Assembly (NCBI GenBank): GCA_003117195.1
Contig: BDSI01000039.1
Span: forward strand, 378,001-442,000
Length of the DNA: 64,000 bases
Source: Eudorina sp. 2006-703-Eu-15
Lineage: Eukaryota; Chlorophyta; Chlorophyceae; Chlamydomonadales; Volvocaceae
Reading direction: 5' to 3'
This document shows, piece after piece, positions 56,471 through 64,000 of this stretch. Under the pieces are notes generated by a model. That model did no database searches and had not been told where the DNA came from. It was given only the letters and a program-made list of their open reading frames with translations. The stretch's first letter is position 1. Every line of letters starts with the position of its first letter. Both the position numbers and the translations under genes were made by a program.

Positions 56471-59400
56471 ATGTCGGCTAGGTCTGAACGCGACGGGCTC
56501 GTGGGGACGCGGAGCAGCCGTCTAATGCGCAAGGCAAGTTTTATCAAGAGTAAACATGATTCTTTGTGTGTTCGTGGTTTTTGGCGTAACCGTTCGAGGA
56601 TGTAGAATTAGCGCTTCCCACCTGGGGCGGCAGCGATACAGGCATAGGCTGCTATCGTTTGACGAGGTGTCAATAACCACGAGCTGACATCAAAGCTGGG
56701 AGCTGCGTGGCTTGGCTCCGCTGGACAGTGCGCAGCGTGCTTACACCAGCTATGCCTACCCGCTTCTCCCACCCCAGCCTTCCCCCCGCCACATCGGCCC
56801 ACTATGTCTGTGGGCCGAAAATCGAAGCACCTATGGTCACCAGCGTCCTCGTTGCCTTCTTCCCTCTCTATTCCTTCGCTGTCAGCACCAACCGTTCTTC
56901 CCTCAGCCCTCTCTCCGGTCACCATTCTCTTGTGGCCACCTCACCCTACCCCCCTATTGTCGATAAAGACAGCTCCCCCCTTTTGCCCCCAACCTCCCCT
57001 CAACCTCTCCCCAATCCTCAAACCTCCCTCCCCCAGGCCGAGGCCCTGGGCATGGAGACCCGCAACGTGCCAAACGCGTACCTTCTGCCCGTGCTGAGCC
57101 GCGGCGGCGGCCCCGGCACCCTGTACGGCGGGGCCTCCCACACGGCAATCGCCGGCGGCGGCTCGTTCCATGAGACCATCGCCCTCTCCCCCAAAGCCAT
57201 CACCGCGCTCCGTACCACCAAGATGCTCCAGTCCCTGGGCCAGAAGGTCATCTTCTCCAACGACCCCTACGTCAACTCCGCCTTCGAGTCCCTCATCACG
57301 ACGCGCGTGAGCGGCGTGCCCCCCGACCTCGCCCCCGACCTCACGGAGCTCATCTCCCGTAAGCCCCCCGGCGGGAAGCTGCGGCCCAAAGGGTCCAAGG
57401 CCGCCGCGCTGCGCCGCGCGAAGCGCCTCGTCGGCGCCGGCGCCGTGCCGGCGGCGGCGGAGGTGCCCTTCATCGACGCGCTGCGGGTGTGCGACCTGGA
57501 GCGCGACAAGGGCGCGCTGCCCGCGCTGCTGCGCGCCTACGTCTTCAACAAGTCGCGCGTGGTGGTGCCGCGGCTGGAGGAGTACTGCGACGCCATGGGG
57601 CGGCTGCGGCCGGCGCCGATGCTGCAGGCGGCGGCGCTGCTGCTGCAGGCGGGCTACTACTTCGCGGCGATCAAGGTGGTGTACTCCAACTTTGAGGCGC
57701 TGCAGGCCACTCTCAGCGAACTGGAGGCGCTCATCTCGCAGCACATGGACTCGGGCGACTGGGAGACTGCGGCGGCGCTGTGGAACTGGAAGGACCCAGA
57801 TCGGGAGCTCTTTCTCAAACAGGTACGACATTGTACGACACTGTATGGAGGTCAAGGGGGGACGGGGTTCTCGCACGGGGGTCTCGGGGGACGCTGGTGC
57901 GTGGGGGGGGGACCGTGCCGCCCGTCGGGGCAGTGGGCGGCGGGGGGGCCGTGGCGGCGGGGACCCGGACGCGTTCGGGGGGACCGCAGTGGAGGGGAGC
58001 GGTGGGACTGCTTGAGATCTGCCCCGCCTGTGATTTGCCCACCTTGGGAGCCCTGCCCGTGCATTCACGCCCGTCGACCCGCCGCGAGAACCCTTTCATC
58101 GTGTTTGCCGAATGCTTCGTCTTCGTGCTTCGGCTTCGTCTTCTCCGTCAGGGCAGGGGCTTTTTCGGTCCGATGAGACATGTGCAACACAGAGGGACAC
58201 ACACACACACACACAGAGCTTCCCCTTACACACATACCCTGGGCGGGTTTCTTCGCCAGGCTCACACAACCACACCGATGACCCCCGCGGGGGGTCCATT
58301 GCCCTATCATCAGTCATAAGCACACACACGGGGGTGTGGGGCGGGTTTCTCGGGTACAGGCATATGTGCTGCTGTGTACGCGCACGGGTGGTTTCCCGCC
58401 CGCCCGCGCCCCTGCGCGTCGGATCCAGGCGGACCCCTGATCGGTCGGTCCCTGGGCTGATAACCCGCTCGCCACCCTACACCCTCCTGTCCCCCGCTCG
58501 CCACCCTACACCCTCCTGCCCCCCGCTCGCCCCTGGCCAAGAGGAACCCGAGTTCGTGGCCGTTGCCCTGCCCCCGGCCCTCCCCCGGCCTTCCTTCCGC
58601 GCCCGGGAGCCCCTGGCTCTGGGCTTATTTCACGTCCAATACCCCCCCCTTCTTTGTCAATACAGACAGCGAAACCGCAACAGGGCAACAAACCGATAAC
58701 CGCCGCTGATGCGTCCTCCCCCCCTCAACACAGCGCAGCAGCGCAGTTTGAAATTGTCTACCCCCCTCAACATTCCTCTAACCCCCTCAATACCACCGCC
58801 GCCGCAGTTCAAGGACCTGAAGATCATCGCCTACTACCTGGACGTGCGCAAGCAGCTGCGGGCGCTCAAGGAGCAGGGCGTGGTGGCCCTGGCCCGCGTG
58901 GAGCGGGAGATGCTGCTCAAGGTGGTCCAGGACTTCCGGATGCAGCTGGCGGAGGATTTTGCGCAGTACCAGGCGCAGCTGGCCAAGGAGGCGGAGGAGC
59001 GGGCCAGGGCCAAGGCGAGGCTGGAGGCGCAGGTGTGGCTTCCAGGGTGGCGGTTGGCAGTTGGCGGTTGGCAGTTTGCGGTTGGCGGGTGCCATTCGTC
59101 GCCGCGTGGCGTGGGGAGATTTGCATTTGGTGTCTTGAGGGGGTTGCGTTGCTCGACGGGCTGCTTGGGTGGTTGGTTGGTTGGTTGGTTGGTTGGTTGG
59201 TTGCGGACGCGGGCGAGTCTCCCTCCCCCGGCCCCCCTCCCATACTCACACGCCCCCCTCCAGGCTCGCGCCGCGGCCGAGGCGGCAGCCCGTCGGGCCG
59301 AGGAGGCCGCCCGCGTGGAGGCGCGCGCGCGCGCCGCCGCGGAGGCGAAGGCGCGCCGCGAGGCGGAGCTGCGCGAGAAGGCGCGCGAGATGGAGCGCAA

Positions 59401-62400
59401 GCGCGAGGAGGTACGGCGGCGGGCGGAGGAGGCCAAGCGCCGCACCCGCGCCAACTCGTTGCGCAACAACCGCCCGCCCGAGTACGTGCTCATGGCGGGC
59501 GCGGCGGCGGCCATGTTCGAGGAGGGCCCCCCGGGCGACGACGGGCCCCTGGTGGATCCAGAGCCCGAGCCCGAACCTGAGCTGGAGCCGGAGGTGTCAT
59601 TGAGCGAGCCCTCTGGCACACCCCAGGTCACAGAGCCCGGAGAGGAGCGAGGAGGTAGTGAGGCGGCGGAGGTGTCGGTGGCGGAGGTGTCGGCGGCGGA
59701 GGTGTCGGCGGCGGAGGCGGCGCCGGAGCCGGAGGGCAGCGAGCTGGTGTCGCCGTCGGAGGCGGCAGATCGGGTTTCGGAGCTGCGGACGAGCTCCGCG
59801 TCGGGCAGCCGCCCCGGGAGCCGCCGTACGTCGGGCTCGCAGCCGGGTAGCAACCGGAGCAGCCGCAGCGGCAGGCCCACGGATGCGGACGCGGCGGGGG
59901 CGTCGACGTCAGGGGAGGCCCCGCCGCCGCCGCCGCCGCCGGAGGCAAAGGCGGAGGCGCCGGCGCAGCCCAGTCGGCCGCCGGTGCGCGTGCACCTCCG
60001 GCCCAACAGCAGGGGGCTGACGATGCAGCTCAGCATGGATCGGTCGCCGACGGGGGACGAGGCGGACGGGACGGCCGGTGGGGAGGGGGAGGGCGACGCG
60101 GTGTCACAGCTGCCGGCCAGCCGGCCGCCGGTGCGCGTGCACCTCCGGCCCAACAGCCGCGGGCTGAGGATGCAGCTCAGCATGGACGGCTCGACGGCGG
60201 AGGAGACGCGGCGCGGCATCGAGGAGATGAAGCGGAGCATGAGTCAGGAGCGACGGCGCGCGAGCGAGGCGGCGGAGCAGCTCAAGCAGATGGCGGTCAA
60301 GGGCAGCCGGCCCTCGACCGCCACCCCCGCCATCCGCCTCCAAATCAACCTCACGGCCGGCACCACGGATGAGAAGCTGGCGGTGAGCTCCCGGGAGCGT
60401 TGAGGAAGCGTTGAGGGAGCGTTGAGGGAGCGTTGAGGGAGCGTTGAGGGAGCGTTGAGGGAGCGGGGGGAGCGGGGAGGGAGGGCATGGCGAATTGGTG
60501 GGCAGCGGGGTGGGAGGGAGTCCATCGTCTGTGGGGACAGCTACTGGGGCGGCTTTGCGTTTTTGCGGGTTTTCGCGTGTTGTGGTTCGCGTGTTGGGGT
60601 TTGCGTGTTGAACGGTACGGCACATGGGAGGGGGCCGAGGCACAGTAGCGACGCGGGTCTTGGCTGAACACAGCAAAGGGGAGGGGGAGGCCCGAGGAGG
60701 CCGAAGGGGCGCAACGGGGGACGGGCGAGGCTGTGGCGCTGCCACAGCCACGGCCTTCTCCCCCCTCCGAGGTCAGTGCAGCCCCCAACCTCCCCCGCAT
60801 CTTTTCACGTTTGCGGGTAGATGCTGTGCAGGCTATTTGGAACTGGTTTCGGTTGGGTTTCTTCGCTAAACACACCGACTGGCATTCGTTAAACCGTGTG
60901 TGTGTGTGTGTGTTAAAGAGAACTGAGCCGCGAACTGTGTGCACGCGTGCAGATGATGGAGAAGGCGCTCGAGGCGGAGCGGGCGGAGTTCCAGCGGCGG
61001 CTGGAGGAGGAGCGGGCGGCCCTGGCGGCGGTTCTGGCGGCGGAGAAGTCCAAACTGGAGGAACACCTCAATGCGCAGAAGAAAGTGTTTGACGAGGTGG
61101 GTGCGTGGCTGGCTGGGCTGGCTGGGCTGGGCTGGCTGGGCTGGCTGGGCTGGCTGGGCTGGCTGGGCTGGCTGGGCTGGCTGGCTTATCGTTTCCCCTC
61201 CACCTTACTACCCCCCCCTTGAGAAGGTCCACCCCGTTGGTACGGTATACCCTCCTTGCCCTTTTGGGTGTGCCCGGGTTTGTTTCTGGGAAATATGTTT
61301 TCTTTTCTCTTCATATCCCTAGCCCCCTGATCCCCCTTCCCAAGACTCCAACATGTGAGGGGTCTACCCGGGTGGCTGATCGCCTCCCTACCCCCTCCCA
61401 TCCTCTTCCCCCTCCCTCCCTCCGTCCCCTTTCCGTCCCCGCTCTCCACGGCGGCGCAGGAGCGGCAGCGGCTGCTCCGAGACCTGTACGAGCAGCAGGG
61501 CAAGGACATCGACCAGCAGCTCATGGCCTCCAACCAGTCCCTGGAGGCGCTGAGGCAGCAACGTGACCGGCTCCGCTCGGCGGGCGGCAACCCGCGCGAC
61601 AGCGGCCGCTCCTCGGGGCGTAACGCGGCGGCGGCGGAGGAGGCTTCCCGGCTCGAGGCCGCCGTCAAGATGCTGGAGAAGAAGCTTGACGACGAGATGT
61701 CTCACATACGGCAGCTGGAGGACGAGAAGAACCGGGTGGTGCAGGAGCGTACGGCACTGGAGGCGGCGCAGAAGATGCTGGAGGCGCAGAAGAGTCAGGC
61801 GGAGCTCGAGAAGGTATGTACGGCACGGGACTGCGGGGGTTGAAAGGGGAGAGGGGCGGGGAGAGAGGGGAGGGGGTTGTGGCAGTCGGGCCCCGCCTTT
61901 TTTTGCAAGGACCGGTGGGGCCGGCGCTCGTGGTGTGTCTTGTGGTGTGTCTTGTCGCTCGCTGGCAATAACAGCCCCCACACCCCACACTCCACACCCC
62001 ACACTCCACACCCAACAACTGACACCACCCAACACCCTCCGAAGCCCAACCTCTCTCTTCACATCAACACACAGCCTACCAAGCCTCTACACGGCAACGC
62101 CTCCTTTCACTCCTTCTCCCGCTGCCCCGGCTCCCCTCCTCCCCCTTCATGTCTTGATCAAGACAACGAAATCGCAGAAGAGCACCCAACCGATACTCGG
62201 TCCCTTCCCCCTCCCCCCCGCCCCATTCCTCCCGCGCTTCCCCCGCCCCGCGCCCCGCCCCCCGCCCAGGCCAAGGCGGAGCAGGAGAAGGGCGCCCTGC
62301 AGGAGCAGATCGCCAAGACCATGCGCATGTTCCAGGAGCAGCTGGCGCAGACCGTCAAGATGGCGGCCATGCTGCAGGCGCAGCGCATCCTGGGCGCCGC

Positions 62401-63478
62401 CACCGGCGGCGTGGCCCCCATGGGCATGGGCGCGCTGGGATCCTCGCTGGGCGGCAGCCTGCTGGCCCAGTCCTCGGCCGGCAGCATCGGGCTCAATACG
62501 ACGGGTCTGGCGGCACAGCCGTCGGCGATGGGCCTGGGCACCAGCATGAGCATGGGCAACCTGCCCCCGGCCACGGGCAGCCTGACGGCGTCGCCGGCGG
62601 GCGTGGGGCTGACCGGCACGCTGTCGACGTCGCCGAGCCTCGGCGCCGCCGCGGCGGCGGCGACGGCGTCGATGCTGCCGCAGCCGGTGGCGTCGCTGCC
62701 GACGGACGTCGACGACCCGCCGACGCAGGACGAGATTATCGCGTACGGCAAGGTACGCGACGCGCACGGCGTAGCGCGGCGCGGCGAGGGAGATGTGTTA
62801 AGAGGGAGTGTGTGGGGGAGTGCGGTGAGGCGTGTTGGCGCCTGCGGCCATCGCCCCCACTCAGCCCCACAGACCGGATTCCGGCGGTCCGGTAGCTGAC
62901 GTGCTTGTCGTACCTCTGGGTGGCAGAACCTTCCGGCAGCCGCGTGCCACGAAAAGGGGGGCCATGTGTCGCGAAGCATCTGTCTGCCTGCCTGTCTGTC
63001 TGCCTGTCTGTCGGTGCGCTCAGCGAGAAAACCCGCGGCTGTGTGTGCGTGCGGGCGGGGTTGTGTATGGGAAGCCACTGAACGCCAGCCTCTCATCCGC
63101 GTGAGGTACGGCAACCTCGCGCACCACGTGCCGCAGTGTACGGACACTCCCCAACACACACCTCCCCCCGCCGCCGCCGTCGTACATTTCCCGTTGTGTG
63201 CTGTCGTACAGTACCTGGGCATGGACGTGCTGGAGGACGCCGACCTGCTGTACATCGCCGAGTGGGCGCTGACCGCCCCGCTGCCCGAAGGCTGGACCGT
63301 GCATCTGGACGGCGAGGGCAACGAGTTCTTCTACAACGCCGCCACCAACGCCTCCACGTACGAGCACCCGATGGACGAGCACTACCGCGCCTACTACCGC
63401 AAGATGAAGGAGCAGAAGCAGCTGGCCAAAATGACAGAGGCACAGCAGCAGGGCGGGCCGGGGCAGGCGGGGGTGTGA
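56471..63478 (+). CDS. Coiled-coil protein with C-terminal WW domain, possible centriole/cilium protein
   Basis: About 1146 residues. Exons: 56471-56533, 57037-57822, 58808-59032, 59264-60382, 60953-61096, 61460-61813, 62270-62752 and 63212-63478. All seven introns are phase 0. Intron 1 has a GC donor (AAG/GCAAGT). The N-terminal ~330 residues are globular and helical (NKSRVVVPRLEEYCDAMGRL, LLLQAGYYFAAIKVVYSNFE). Long Ala/Glu/Arg coiled coils follow, interrupted by a disordered region with a duplicated PPVRVHLRPNSRGL segment. The last exon holds DADLLYIAEWALTAPLPEGW, then GNEFFYN, then STYEHPMDEHYR: a WW domain of the kind preceded by a short helix, as in CEP164 and related centriolar/ciliary proteins. 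Trp1086 is present, but the second signature Trp is Tyr1108. The ciliary role is inferred from this resemblance. Confidence 0.8.
58731..58767 (-). repeat. Dispersed 45-nt element, copy 9
   Basis: Contains GCAGCAGCGCAGTTTGAAAT then TGTCTACCCCCC; the central AATTTCCTATA part is deleted. It ends 40 nt before exon 3 of the WW-domain gene. Confidence 0.75.
59164..59205 (+). repeat. (GGTT)n run in WW-gene intron 3
   Basis: A run of about eight GGTT units in intron 59033-59263. The same intron has a GCGGTTGGCA-type short repeat just upstream (59050-59090). Confidence 0.9.
60400..60462 (+). repeat. 12-bp tandem repeat in WW-gene intron 4
   Basis: Five units of GAGGGAGCGTT-type sequence start 18 nt after the donor of exon 4 in intron 60383-60952. 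Confidence 0.9.
61104..61184 (+). repeat. GGCTGGGCT minisatellite in WW-gene intron 5
   Basis: About eight GGCTGGGCTGGCTGG-type units directly after the donor of exon 5 (intron 61097-61459). The intron also contains GTGTGCCCGGGTTTGTTTC at about 61268. Confidence 0.92.
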
Positions 63479-64000
63479 GGCTCGGGTGTGGCGTGGGCGG
63501 GTGGGTAGGTGGGTAGGTGGGTAGGTGGGTAGGTGGGTAGGTGGGTAGGTGGGTAGGTGGGTAGGTGGGTAGGTGGGTAGGTGGGTAGGTGGGTAGGTGG
63601 GTAGGTGGGCGGGTGGGTAGGTGGGTAGGTGGGTAGGTGGGTAGGTGGGCGGGCGGGTGGGTAGGTGGGTGGGGGAACGCTAGGCGCGCTACGGGCTTGC
63701 GGCAGCCGCGGTCGGGGTTGGGTTGCGCCCTCCCTCGGGGCGGCGGTCGCGGTGCTTCGGGGGAGGACCCCGCTGGGGTTGATGATGATGATGATGGTGG
63801 TGATTGGCAAGTTGTGGTGGAAACCTAGGTAGAGAAGGGAGATGACTGATAGGGAGATGACTGCATGTATGGATCAAGAAAGCGCATCGGCCTCTGACGC
63901 GTGTGACGTCGTTCGGATCTGTTTGGCGGGTTTGGATAGCGGGATTGCTGCGAGCATGTGATGCCAAATGTGCTGGTTGATCGTTGCGCGCAGCCGGGCA
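63479..64000 (+). other. 3' flank of the WW-domain gene with a GGGTAGGT array
   Basis: Starting about 20 nt after the stop, 63498-63660 is an almost pure GTGGGTAG/GGGTAGGT array of some 20 units. A short GAT run (63780-63798) follows. No TGTAA is present before the window ends, so the poly(A) site is probably beyond it or uses a variant. Confidence 0.8.

Noticed and set aside
1..64000. CRISPR arrays, tRNA or rRNA genes, chlorophyte telomere repeats
   Set aside because: None found by eye. The tandem arrays present have no spacers of constant length, and no cloverleaf with a proper T arm was recognised.

Overview
This is nuclear DNA of a green alga, most likely a chlamydomonadalean (volvocine-type) chlorophyte. 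The genes are GC-rich and broken by many short GT-AG introns. The poly(A) signal TGTAA follows several stop codons. Introns are full of minisatellites. Two genes belong to the octotricopeptide/RAP class of organellar RNA-binding proteins that is greatly expanded in these algae. No prokaryotic operon, CRISPR array, rRNA or tRNA was recognised.

Layout. 0-1.6 kb: 3' end of a kelch-repeat gene (+). 3.7-5.6 kb: PP2C-type phosphatase (-). 7.2-10.0 kb: SRSF1-type splicing factor (-), fully resolved into six exons. 12.3-12.9 kb: two very small mitochondrial genes on the minus strand, a TOM22/TOM9-like import receptor followed after only 57 nt by SDHAF3 (ACN9), a strong candidate for a bicistronic mRNA. 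13.8-19.1 kb: eleven-exon poly(A)/terminal uridylyl transferase (+) with a presequence-like N-terminus. 19.8-24.7 kb: RAP-domain protein (+). 25.6-29.1 kb: OPR-type protein (-). These last three form a block of probable organellar RNA-metabolism genes. 32.2-34.5 kb: unidentified protein with a membrane segment (-). 39.6-44.4 kb: Gln-rich Ser/Thr protein kinase (+). 56.5-63.5 kb: coiled-coil protein with a C-terminal WW domain of the kind seen in CEP164 and other centriole/cilium proteins (+).

The stretches 34.5-39.6 kb and 44.4-56.4 kb are repeat-rich. They hold a frameshifted reverse transcriptase unit (50.8-52.3 kb), a second copy of its downstream segment at 37.1-38.1 kb, a perfect 166-bp inverted repeat with a 53-bp loop (50.15-50.53 kb), a pair of ~227-bp inverted repeats enclosing 3.6 kb (49.54-53.55 kb), and a short relic resembling the C-terminal signature of giant-virus major capsid proteins (54.2 kb).

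The most unusual signal crosses gene boundaries. A ~45-nt dispersed element with core GTATAGGAAATTGGTAGACA and AACTGCGCTGCTGCC occurs nine times in 64 kb. Copies in one orientation sit just upstream of 3' splice sites, and copies in the other orientation lie downstream of 5' splice sites. In two genes an opposed pair therefore brackets internal exons, a layout that could loop those exons out (circular RNA or exon skipping) or that may mark an introner-like element. Coordinates of spliced genes are the outer limits; exon lists are in each entry and were set by hand from splice consensus, reading phase and protein-family continuity.
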